Source: JACVRW01 sp963827065 (GTDB taxonomy: Bacteria > Actinomycetota > Thermoleophilia > Solirubrobacterales > Thermoleophilaceae). From it: a DNA stretch of 64,000 nucleotides. Both the position numbers and the translations under genes were made by a program. Within the stretch, counting starts at the first letter, position 1. The number at the start of each line of letters is the position of its first letter. Below are positions 17,710 to 25,266 of the stretch, in pieces. A model generated the notes under the pieces. That model did no database searches, was not told where the DNA came from, and was given only the letters and a program-made list of their open reading frames with translations. Where the stretch lies: positions 140,374 through 204,373 of the forward strand of contig CAWGZM010000010.1 in the NCBI GenBank assembly GCA_963827065.1, given 5' to 3'.

Positions 17710-19111
17710 GGCGCTGGATCAGCTCACTCGCCTCGCTCGACGCCGTGATGTGGATCGCGCCCGGCTCGCGCACCCAGGCGATCAGGTTGAGCGACTGGAG
17801 GCGGTCGAGCATGTACTGGAAGGCGGCAGCCTGGCGGCGCGAGCGGTAGTCGCGCCGGACGTCGAATGCGAAGCCGGTCGTGTGGAGCGAGTAGGCGTCC
17901 GTCGCCTCCGGGTTGCGGCGCGCGAGGAGCTCCTGGTAGCGGGTGTCGCGCACGGTGCTCGTAACCGTGAGCGGGGCGCGTGTGTCCGCGATCGCGCGCA
18001 CCGCCTCCGCGACGTAGATCGCCAGCGCGAGCGCCTCGGGCCGAAGCCCGCGGTACAGGTGCCGCTCGCTGTTGAGCCGACGGGCGAGCTCGCCCATGCG
18101 CGGGTCGCGTCGCAGCCCGTTGCGCCCGGGCTCGTCGGGGAACGGCCGCAGGCGCCCGGCGCTGTAGGCGTCTTCGAGGTCGTCGGCCGACTCGAAGACC
18201 TCGGTCGACAGAGGCGGATGCAGCACCTCCTCGCCGCTCGCCTTCGCCGAGTGGAGCTCGTCGAGCCGCGCCAGCTCAGCGCCGTCCTCGCGATACAGCC
18301 GCATCACCGCGGCCGACGCGAGCACGCGCCAGAGGTAGGTCTTGGAGTCGTCGCCGAGCCCGGTCAACAGCCTGTAGGTCTGCGGATGGCGGTCGGGCGT
18401 CGTGTCGAAATAGACCTGCGTGTAGCTCACGTCGTCGTCGCCGTAGGCGGACAGCACGCTCTGCAGGTTCCCGATCCCCATGTGGTACGAGGCGACCGCG
18501 AGGTCCTCGCGCCCGAACTCGTCCATCGCGGTGCGCAGGTAGCGGCCGGTGCCGGCAAGCGCCTTGTCGGGATCGAAGCGCTCGTCGACGCGGCGGCGCT
18601 GCGCGCGCAGCCGCTCCGATCGGGACGACGCCCCCTCGCGGTCGGCACGCATGATCCTGCGCGTGAGCCGCCGGCTCTCCTCGACGTCGACGCGCATGCC
18701 GAGCAGGCTCACCGCGGTCTCGGCGAGGATCTGCGTCAGTCCCACCGCCCCCTCGACGTCCGTGCTCGCCATCACCTCGGGCCGGCCGGCGCTCTCGAGG
18801 AAGACCATCGCCTCGACGAGGTCCGGGTCGACCCCCGCCTCGGCGGCGGCCGCCTCCACCTGCGGGCGGTAGGCCTCGACGCGGCGCGCGCTTGCCTCCA
18901 CGCCGTCGGGGCTCTTCTCGTAGATCACGTGGCTGTGGCCGGCCGCGGCGCGCTCGGTGAACTCCTCCTCGCGGTCCGGCTCGTACGCGAACGGGTCGTC
19001 GGCGATCTCGAGCGGGGAGAGCTCCGGTGCCTCGTCGCCGCCGAAGAGCGCGAAGCTCGCCACCAGCGCCACCGCGACTGCAAGAGCGATCAGGAAGAGG
19101 ACCCGGAACAT
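17690..19111 (-). CDS. lytic transglycosylase-domain protein with C-terminal peptidase-like domain
   Basis: 473 residues. An N-terminal signal anchor (VLFLIALAVAVALVASFALF) is followed by an SLT lysozyme-like domain from about residue 85: AGVDPDLVEAMVFLESAGRP with the likely catalytic Glu in FLESAG, GAVGLTQI, and YHMGIGN near residue 215. The C-terminal 120 residues (VTSTVRDTRYQELLARRNPE, YSLHTTGFAFDVRRDY) resemble the His/Asp motif of DUF5715/VanY-like peptidoglycan peptidases. A bifunctional cell-wall remodelling enzyme is inferred. Confidence 0.82.
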   Translation of the reverse strand: MFRVLFLIALAVAVALVASFALFGGDEAPELSPLEIADDPFAYEPDREEEFTERAAAGHSHVIYEKSPDGVEASARRVEAYRPQVEAAAAEAGVDPDLVEAMVFLESAGRPEVMASTDVEGAVGLTQILAETAVSLLGMRVDVEESRRLTRRIMRADREGASSRSERLRAQRRRVDERFDPDKALAGTGRYLRTAMDEFGREDLAVASYHMGIGNLQSVLSAYGDDDVSYTQVYFDTTPDRHPQTYRLLTGLGDDSKTYLWRVLASAAVMRLYREDGAELARLDELHSAKASGEEVLHPPLSTEVFESADDLEDAYSAGRLRPFPDEPGRNGLRRDPRMGELARRLNSERHLYRGLRPEALALAIYVAEAVRAIADTRAPLTVTSTVRDTRYQELLARRNPEATDAYSLHTTGFAFDVRRDYRSRRQAAAFQYMLDRLQSLNLIAWVREPGAIHITASSEASELIQRPTGSAR

Positions 19112-19129
19112 CGCGACGCCGTCCGCTCG

Positions 19130-19873
19130 CTAGGAGCTGACGGCCCGGCGGGACTGGCGCGCGGCGCGCACCGCGCTCCTGCGCCCCTCGCTGCGGAGCC
19201 GCGAGTACAGCTCCTTCACGCGATCGAAGACGATCACCGAGGCGGCCTGCGCCTGCTCGCGGGTCGGCTCCTCCACCCGCTCGAAGCGAAGCGGCTCACT
19301 GAACTGCACCGTCACCTTCGGGAACTGCAGGCGCTTCCAGTTGCGGACGCGGTCGGTGCCGGCGATGGCCGTCGGGACCACCGGAACGCCCGCCTCGAGC
19401 GCCAGCCGGCCTAGGCCGTGGCGCGGCGTGCCGAGCTCGCCGCTGCGCGATCGGCCGGCCTCGGCGTACATCACGACTATGCCGCCGCGGGCGAGGATTG
19501 CGTGGGCGGTCCTGAAGGCCTCCTCGTCATGGTGGCCGCGCCGCACCGGGAAGACACCGCCGTTGTTGAAGACGATCTCCAGCGGCATCGTGAAGAGCTG
19601 CGACTTCGCCATGAAGTTGACCTTGCGGCGCAGGTAGACCGCCACAAAGAAGTGGTCGAGGAAGGAGAAGTGGTTCGGGGCGACAATCGCCGGGCCGTCT
19701 GCCGGGATCTTGTCGGAGTCGATGCAGCGCGCCCGGTAGAACAGGACGATGTAGGGCGTCAGCACGAGCCGGACGAGCTCGTACATCCAGTTCGGCGGCT
19801 TCGCCCGCGTGCGCCCGTGGAAGCGGTCGAAGTGCTCCGCCGGGCGCGGGTCCTTGTAAACCTGCTCCTTCAT
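19130..19873 (-). CDS. 1-acyl-sn-glycerol-3-phosphate acyltransferase (PlsC-like)
   Basis: 247 residues. The acyltransferase motif I NHFSFLDHFF (N-H-x4-D) lies near residue 72 and the EGTRS-equivalent YAEAGRSRSGELG near 137, followed by VPVVPTAIAGTDR. One hydrophobic membrane-association segment lies near the N-terminus (LVLTPYIVLFY). It acylates lysophosphatidate or a related acceptor at the membrane. It is 19 nt downstream of nothing on its own strand except the divergent biotin carrier, and just upstream of the transglycosylase gene on the same strand. Confidence 0.88.
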   Translation of the reverse strand: MKEQVYKDPRPAEHFDRFHGRTRAKPPNWMYELVRLVLTPYIVLFYRARCIDSDKIPADGPAIVAPNHFSFLDHFFVAVYLRRKVNFMAKSQLFTMPLEIVFNNGGVFPVRRGHHDEEAFRTAHAILARGGIVVMYAEAGRSRSGELGTPRHGLGRLALEAGVPVVPTAIAGTDRVRNWKRLQFPKVTVQFSEPLRFERVEEPTREQAQAASVIVFDRVKELYSRLRSEGRRSAVRAARQSRRAVSS

Positions 19874-19954
19874 GTCCCCCTGCGGCAGCCTAGCGGCGCC
19901 CGGCCCCGTCGGTAAATTGCGCGCAGTCGGGGCCGCGTGGGCCCCCGGAACCCC

Positions 19955-19960
19955 TGGAGG
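19955..19960 (+). promoter_or_regulatory. ribosome-binding site deciding a TTG start
   Basis: TGGAGG lies eight bases before the TTG at 19969. No ATG or GTG is available in frame between this site and the first conserved residues of the biotin carrier protein, so it fixes TTG as the start. Confidence 0.65.
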
Positions 19961-19968
19961 ACCTGACT

Positions 19969-20181
19969 TTGCCCGACGTCGAGGCGCACATCACCGGCAC
20001 CGTCTGGAAGGTCGAGTGCGAGATCGGCCAGGAGGTCGAGGAGGGCGACACGCTCGTGATCCTCGAGTCGATGAAGATGGAGATGCCGGTCGAGGCCGAG
20101 GACCCGGGGACGGTCAAGGAGATCGTCTGCAAGGAAGGACAGTCGGTCTCCGAGGGCGACACGCTCGTCGTGCTCGAGTGA
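19969..20181 (+). CDS. biotin/lipoyl attachment domain protein (small stand-alone carrier)
   Basis: 70 residues, consisting only of a biotinyl domain. The attachment motif ESMKMEMP places the modified Lys at residue 36, with GxV and EGD turns typical of the barrel-sandwich hybrid. No carboxylase or transcarboxylase subunit is adjacent. Stand-alone 70-residue carriers of this type occur in Actinobacteria near acyl-CoA carboxylases. Its stop overlaps the GTG of an enoyl-CoA hydratase, and biotin biosynthesis genes follow, so its biotinylation is consistent with local context. Confidence 0.88.
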   Translation: MPDVEAHITGTVWKVECEIGQEVEEGDTLVILESMKMEMPVEAEDPGTVKEIVCKEGQSVSEGDTLVVLE

Positions 20182-20954
20182 GCGAAAAGCTCGCGCTGGA
20201 TCACCCCGCCGAGGGCGTCGCCCGGCTCACGATCTCCAATCCGGAGCGCCGTGGCGCCCTCGACCACGAGATCCTCGACGCGCTCGCCGCCCACGCGCGC
20301 ACGCTCGACGCGCGCTGCCTCGTCATCCGCGGCAGCGGCGAGGTCTTCTCCGCCGGCTATGACATCGGCAACCTCGAGGAGCAGGGCTTCGAGGAGAGCG
20401 CCGAGCGGCTCGTGGCGCATCCCTTCCAAGAGGCGATCGAGGCGCTCGACTCGTACCCGTACCCCGTGCTCGCCGCGCTCAACGGCCATGCGATCGGCGG
20501 TGGCCTCGAGCTCGCGCTCACCTGCGACATACGCATTGCCGCGCGCGGAATACGGGTCGGCATGCCGCCGGCGAAGCTGGGGCTCATCTACTCGCACACC
20601 GGGCTCGCCCGGTTCATCGACGTCTGCGGCGTGGCCAACACGGCCCAGCTCTTCTTCGTGGGCGCGAACGTCGACGCCGAGCGGGCGCTCGCGATGGGCC
20701 TCGTGAACGAGCTGGTCGATCCCGCCGAGCTCGACGCGCGCGCGCTCGAGCTCGCGAGTGAGATCGCCTCGAACGCCCCGCTGTCGCTCGCCGGCAACAA
20801 GCGCATCATCCGCGCGCTGCGCGAACGGCCCCTGCCCCAGGACGTCGAGCGCGAGCTGGTCGAGCTCCGCGAGTCCTGCTTTCGCTCGGAGGACTTCCGC
20901 GAGGGCGTCCGCTCGTTCGCCGAGAAGCGCCCGCCGGTCTGGCGCGGCCGCTAG
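20178..20954 (+). CDS. enoyl-CoA hydratase/isomerase family protein
   Basis: 258 residues from a GTG overlapping the carrier protein stop (GTGA). Crotonase fold with the oxyanion-hole segments FSAGYDIGNL (about 56-65) and ALNGHAIGGGLELALTCD (about 97-114). The usual catalytic Glu pair is not clearly present: the position after the GGG turn reads LELALTCDIR and later PPAKLGLIYSHTG, so it could be a hydratase, isomerase or decarboxylase-type crotonase. The coupling to a biotin carrier is unusual. Confidence 0.85.
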   Translation: MSEKLALDHPAEGVARLTISNPERRGALDHEILDALAAHARTLDARCLVIRGSGEVFSAGYDIGNLEEQGFEESAERLVAHPFQEAIEALDSYPYPVLAALNGHAIGGGLELALTCDIRIAARGIRVGMPPAKLGLIYSHTGLARFIDVCGVANTAQLFFVGANVDAERALAMGLVNELVDPAELDARALELASEIASNAPLSLAGNKRIIRALRERPLPQDVERELVELRESCFRSEDFREGVRSFAEKRPPVWRGR

Positions 20955-20999
20955 CCAAGCCGCTTGGGGCCTCGCTGTCTGTCCGGAAGGGTGCCTACG

Positions 21000-22184
21000 G
21001 TGACGTCCCAGGTGCCGCCGCTCATCTCCCAGGAAGAGGCGCTCCGGCTCGGCGAGATCGAGGATCACGCCGAGATCGAGGCGCTGGTCGAACGGGCCTG
21101 GCGCGTCCGGCTCGAGCGCTTCGGCGACTCGACCGACATGTGCTCGCTCGTCAACGCCAAGTCAGGCGGCTGCGCCGAGGACTGCGGCTTCTGCTCACAG
21201 TCACGTTTCTCCGAAGCGGACACGCCGATGCACGCGATGATGAACGCCGAGCAGATCCTCGAGCACGCGCGCGCGGCCGAGGCGGCCGGAGCGCATCGCT
21301 TCTGCATGGTCACCCAAGGGCAGGGGCTCTCGAAGCGCGACTTCGAGAACGTCCTAGAGGGCGCGAGGCTCGTCGCGGAGCACACCAACCTGAAGCGCTG
21401 CGTGTCGATCGGGCACATGTCGACGACGCGGGCCAAGGCGCTCAAGGATGCGGGCATCCAGCGCGTCCATCACAACGTCGAGACCGCGGAGAGCTACTAC
21501 CCGGAGGTATCGAGCACGGTCCGCTACGAGGGCCGCCTGCGCACGATCGACGCCGTGCGCGAGGCCGGGCTCGAGACCTGCGTCGGCGGCATCCTCAACG
21601 TTGGCGAGACGCGTGAGCAGCGCGTCGAGATGGCCTTCCAGCTGGCTGAGGTCGAGCCCACCTCCGTGCCGATCAACCTGCTGAACCCGCGCCCCGGAAC
21701 CAAGTTCGGCGACCGCGAGCTGATGGACCCCTGGGAGGCCGTCAAGTGGGTTGCCGTCTTCAGGCTGATCCTGCCGAACGCGCTGTTCCGGCTCTGTGGT
21801 GGGCGCAACGAGAACCTGGGCGCGGGCGAGTTCCAGCGGCTAGCGGTCAAGGCAGGCCTGAACGGCGTAATGATGGGCAACTTCCTCACCACGCTCGGAT
21901 CCGAGCCGGAGTGGGACAGGGCGATGTTCGAGGAGCTCGGCCTGAACGTGGCGCGCCAGGACGACAACGGCGCGAACCCGCGCCCGGACAACCGCGACGG
22001 CTGGCTCGCGGGCGAGTCCCCGCGCACGCCGGTCGACGAGCTCGTCGACTCACAGGAGGAGGCGAACTTCTGGGATCCCTCGACGCAGCTGCGTCACCGC
22101 AGGAAGACGTCGGTCCCGCCGCGGCCGGACGGCGCGCCCAACACCTATCCGGAGATCGTGCACGTCGAAGGGAGGGCCGCGTGA
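21000..22184 (+). CDS. bioB: biotin synthase
   Basis: 394 residues. Radical SAM cluster motif CAEDCGFC (C-x3-C-x2-C) near residue 58 and the BioB pattern SIGHMSTTRAKALKDAGIQR, HHNVETAESYYPEV and NLLNPRPGTKF. Inserts two sulfurs' worth of chemistry into dethiobiotin to form biotin. The start is the GTG at 21000, nine bases after GGAAGG at 20985-20990; the open frame from 20964 and a GTG at 20991 are poorer. The C-terminal ~70 residues extend beyond classical BioB (about 330-350 residues). Overlaps bioF by 4 nt. Confidence 0.96.
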   Translation: MTSQVPPLISQEEALRLGEIEDHAEIEALVERAWRVRLERFGDSTDMCSLVNAKSGGCAEDCGFCSQSRFSEADTPMHAMMNAEQILEHARAAEAAGAHRFCMVTQGQGLSKRDFENVLEGARLVAEHTNLKRCVSIGHMSTTRAKALKDAGIQRVHHNVETAESYYPEVSSTVRYEGRLRTIDAVREAGLETCVGGILNVGETREQRVEMAFQLAEVEPTSVPINLLNPRPGTKFGDRELMDPWEAVKWVAVFRLILPNALFRLCGGRNENLGAGEFQRLAVKAGLNGVMMGNFLTTLGSEPEWDRAMFEELGLNVARQDDNGANPRPDNRDGWLAGESPRTPVDELVDSQEEANFWDPSTQLRHRRKTSVPPRPDGAPNTYPEIVHVEGRAA

Positions 22185-23422
22185 GCAGCGACATCGAGGA
22201 ACGGCTTGCGGAGATCAAGAACCGCGGCCTCTACCGGCGCCTGCGCTCGGTCTCGGGGCCGCAGGGCCCACGCGTCCTGCTCGACGGCAAGCCGGTGCTG
22301 CTGCTGTGCTCGAACAACTACCTCGGTCTCGCCGACCATCCGCGCGTGCGCGAGGCCGCAGCCGAGGCGGCGATGCGCTACGGCGCCGGCTCGGGCGCGT
22401 CGCGGCTCGTGTCCGGCAACATGACGATCCACCGGCGCCTCGAGGAGCAGCTCGCCGCTTTCAAGCACTCGGCCGCCTGCCTGCTGTTCGGCTCGGGCTA
22501 CCTCGCGAATGTGGGCGTCGTCTCGGCGCTGGCCCGGGAGGGCGACGTCGTCTTCTCCGACGAGCTCAATCACGCTTCGATCATCGACGGCTGCCGGCTC
22601 TCGAAGGCGGAGACGTTCGTCTACGACCATTGCGACACCGAGCACCTCGAGTGGGGCCTGCGCCAGGCCGAGGGCCGCGGCTCGCTGATCGTGACCGACG
22701 GCGTCTTCTCGATGGACGGCGACATCGCGCCGCTCGAGCGCATCGTCGAGCTCGGCCAGCGCTACGACGCGCGCGTGATGGTCGACGACGCCCACGGCAC
22801 CGGGGCGATCGGCCCGGAGGGTCGCGGCTCGGTCGCTGCCGCCGGGCTCGAGGGTGAGGTCGACGTCGTCGTCGGCACGCTCGGCAAGGCGCTCGGTTCC
22901 TACGGCGCCTACGTGTGCTGCGACAAGCCGATGGCGAAGTACCTCATCAACACCGCGCGCACACTGATCTTCTCGACGGCGCTGTCGCCGCCGGCGGTGG
23001 CCGCGGCGATGGCGGCGCTGGGGCTGCTGCGCGAGCAGCCGCGCCGGGTCGAGAAGCTGCAGCGCAACGCCGGCGTCCTGCGCGAAGCGCTCGCCGCCGA
23101 GGGCCTGCCCGTACCGCCCTCTTCGACCCAGATCGTGCCTCTGATCGTGGGCGACGCGGGCGACGCCGTGCGGGCCAGCGAGCGTGCGCTCGAGCGGGGC
23201 GTGTTCGCACAGGCCATCCGCCCGCCTACCGTCCCGGCGGGGACGTCGCGGCTGCGCCTGGCGCTGATGGCCTCGCACACGAAGTCGGAGCTGCGCGAGG
23301 CGGGGCGGGTGCTCGCGGCGTGCATCCCTGTCGGCGCGCGCGAGGCCGCCCTGCGCCTGGCGGACGCCGGTCCGGAGCCCGAGCGCGGGCGAGTGTTCGA
23401 CGGGCTGCGCGACGCGGCGTAG
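22181..23422 (+). CDS. bioF: 8-amino-7-oxononanoate synthase
   Basis: 413 residues from a GTG overlapping the bioB stop. PLP-dependent alpha-oxoamine synthase condensing pimeloyl thioester and L-alanine. Conserved SNNYLGL, GAGSGASRLVSGN, SDELNHASIIDGCR, DDAHGTGAIG and the PLP-Lys in GTLGKALGSYG (about residue 238). Slightly longer than E. coli BioF, with a C-terminal tail. Part of bioB-bioF-bioD. Confidence 0.94.
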   Translation: MSSDIEERLAEIKNRGLYRRLRSVSGPQGPRVLLDGKPVLLLCSNNYLGLADHPRVREAAAEAAMRYGAGSGASRLVSGNMTIHRRLEEQLAAFKHSAACLLFGSGYLANVGVVSALAREGDVVFSDELNHASIIDGCRLSKAETFVYDHCDTEHLEWGLRQAEGRGSLIVTDGVFSMDGDIAPLERIVELGQRYDARVMVDDAHGTGAIGPEGRGSVAAAGLEGEVDVVVGTLGKALGSYGAYVCCDKPMAKYLINTARTLIFSTALSPPAVAAAMAALGLLREQPRRVEKLQRNAGVLREALAAEGLPVPPSSTQIVPLIVGDAGDAVRASERALERGVFAQAIRPPTVPAGTSRLRLALMASHTKSELREAGRVLAACIPVGAREAALRLADAGPEPERGRVFDGLRDAA

Positions 23423-23556
23423 TGCGAGGGGGCCGGTTCGTGATTCGCCGCCCGCCGCCCGGCGCGCGTGCCGGTTGCGCGCGCGCCCGGACGCGTCGCC
23501 GCGACTGCTGGGCCGTGCGCCGCTGGCGCATGTCGATGCTGCGCGCCTGAGACGGC

Positions 23557-24228
23557 GTGCGCGGCCTGTTCGTCAGCGGGACCGACACGGGCGCCGGCAA
23601 GTCGATGGTCGCCGCCTCGATCTGCGCCGCGCTGGCCGCGGACGGTGAGCGGGTCGCGGCCTTCAAGCCGGTGGTCACGGGACTCGCCGAGCCGGTGGGC
23701 GAGTTCCCGCCCGACCATGAGCTGCTCGCGCGAGCGGCCGGCAGCGGCCAGTCGCCCGCCGAGGTCGCCCCCTACCGCTACGACCCGCCGCTCTCGCCCC
23801 ACTACGCGGCCGAGCTCGCCGGCGAGACGATCGAGCCCGCCCGGCTGGTGGAGCACGCGCGCGCGGCCGCACCCGGCGACGGCGTCCTCGTCGCCGAGGG
23901 CGTCGGCGGGCTGCTCGTCCCGATCACGACCGGCTACCTCGTCCGCGACCTCGCGCGCGACCTCGCGCTCCCGCTCGTGGTGGCAGCGCGCACGGGACTC
24001 GGCACCATCAACCACACGCTGCTGACCGTCGAGGCGGCGCGGGCGGTCGGGCTCGAGGTCGCCGGGATCGTGATGACCCCCTGGCCGGAAGCGCCGGCGC
24101 CCATCGAGCTGTCGAACCGCTCGACGGTCGAACGCCTTGCCGGGGTTCCCGTAAGCGTGCTGCGGCCGGTCGACCCCGGATCGCTGGCGGCGGCGGGGGC
24201 TGAGCTGCCACTGGGCGAGTGGCTCTGA
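23557..24228 (+). CDS. bioD: dethiobiotin synthetase
   Basis: 223 residues from a GTG. P-loop GTDTGAGKSM near residue 8, KPVVTG at about 37 and EGVGGLLVPI near 111 are diagnostic. ATP-dependent carboxylation of 7,8-diaminononanoate. Separated from bioF by 134 nt that includes a 43-codon ORF of doubtful reality. bioA is 7.5 kb further along (31706), so the pathway from the pimeloyl thioester onward is complete in the window. Confidence 0.94.
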   Translation: MRGLFVSGTDTGAGKSMVAASICAALAADGERVAAFKPVVTGLAEPVGEFPPDHELLARAAGSGQSPAEVAPYRYDPPLSPHYAAELAGETIEPARLVEHARAAAPGDGVLVAEGVGGLLVPITTGYLVRDLARDLALPLVVAARTGLGTINHTLLTVEAARAVGLEVAGIVMTPWPEAPAPIELSNRSTVERLAGVPVSVLRPVDPGSLAAAGAELPLGEWL

Positions 24229-24252
24229 CGGACAGGCCCTAAGCTCGATTGG

Positions 24253-24663
24253 ATGGCGACCGAGGAGAGCGCCGCAAGGCCGGAGCCCGACGACACGCCG
24301 GAGCTGCTCCTGAAGCTGCGCGAGCGCAAGGCGCGTCACAAGCAGCGGAACATCCTGCACCGCATTGCGATTGTCGTCCTCGGCGTGCTGATCGTCCTCG
24401 CCGGAATCGTGATGTCCGGCCCGGGCGTCCCGGGCCCCGGCATCGCCACGATCCTGATCGGGCTCGGCTTCCTGGCGCTCGAGTTCGACTGGGCCGAGCG
24501 CATGATGGAGCGGGTCATCATCTGGGGCGACCAGGTGAAGGACCGCGCCGAGGAGACCTCGACGACTCAGCGCATCATCGTCGGGTTCGTAACCGCCGTG
24601 GCCGTGGCGGCCTTCGTGGTGGCCGCCATCCTCTGGGACATCCCGCTGGTGCCGGTGCTCTGA
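24253..24663 (+). CDS. PGPGW-domain transmembrane protein (TIGR02611-like)
   Basis: 136 residues. A charged N-terminus is followed by a transmembrane helix (IAIVVLGVLIVLAGIVM), the PGVPGPG turn motif, a second hydrophobic stretch (IATILIGLGFLALEF), a Trp/Glu-rich helix (WAERMMERVIIW) and a final transmembrane helix (VGFVTAVAVAAFVVAAIL). Matches the small actinobacterial TIGR02611/PGPGW family of unknown function. Follows bioD by 24 nt on the same strand, possibly co-transcribed. Confidence 0.82.
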   Translation: MATEESAARPEPDDTPELLLKLRERKARHKQRNILHRIAIVVLGVLIVLAGIVMSGPGVPGPGIATILIGLGFLALEFDWAERMMERVIIWGDQVKDRAEETSTTQRIIVGFVTAVAVAAFVVAAILWDIPLVPVL

Positions 24664-24675
24664 CGCGCGCCCGGG

Positions 24676-25200
24676 TCAGCCCGCCCGGTGCACGACCCTG
24701 CCGTCGACCATCGTGAGCGCGACCTTCGACTTCGAGACGCGCTTCAGCGGGACGCGCAGGACATCTCGGTCGAGCACGATCAGGTCGGCGGCGAGGCCCT
24801 GCCTGATCTGACCGGTCTGGGTCTCCTGGTGTAGCTGGAAGGCGCTGTTCCACGTGTGCATCGCAAGCGAGCGGCGCAGGCTGAGGCCCTCCTGGCGGAA
24901 CAGCGGCTGCGGATAGCCCTCGTAGACCTCGTCCGCCGTGCGGTTCACCGCCATCTCGATCTGGCGGAAGGGAACGAGCGGGTCCACCGGCCAGTCGCTG
25001 CCGCCGCACAGGCGGGCGCCGGCCTCCTCGAGGCTCCCGGCCGGATACGTGTAGGCGATGCGCCCGCCGCTGGCGGCGGCCGCCTCGGCCACCCTGGTGC
25101 CCACCATCGTGAGGACCCGGCCTCCGCGCAGGACGACGTCCGCCGCGCCGGGCTGCTGGGCGCGCGCCACCAGGGGCATGCCCATCGCCGCCCCCGCCAC
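24676..25200 (-). pseudogene. amidohydrolase (YtcJ-like) with large internal deletion
   Basis: Normal YtcJ-like amidohydrolases are about 540-600 residues; this frame has 174. It retains the N-terminal strand (ADVVLRGGRVLTM) and then jumps in frame to the C-terminal part (GARLCGGSDWPVDPLVPFRQ, GLSLRRSLAMHTWNSAFQ, TGQIRQGLAADLIVLDRDVL). The metal-binding HxH and central barrel are absent. In addition, a twin-arginine-like SRRRLIGGGAA segment lies in the same frame upstream of the first usable start (GTG 25200), without any ATG/GTG/TTG before the stop at 25267. I read this as a genuinely decayed secreted amidohydrolase gene. Confidence 0.8.
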
Positions 25201-25266
25201 AACGGCGGCCCCGCCGCCTATTAAGCGCCGGCGCGAGACTCCCGCTTCGCCCGTGATCGGCGCATC

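Noticed and set aside
17750..19414. 554-codon open frame opposite the transglycosylase gene
   Set aside because: Same reason: overlaps a gene with clear SLT motifs, composition-driven openness.
23422..23550. 43-codon Arg-rich frame between bioF and bioD, starting in the bioF stop
   Set aside because: Overlap geometry is attractive, but composition is extreme (mostly Arg, Pro, Ala), no ribosome site, and no recognisable motif; could be a leader or spacer.
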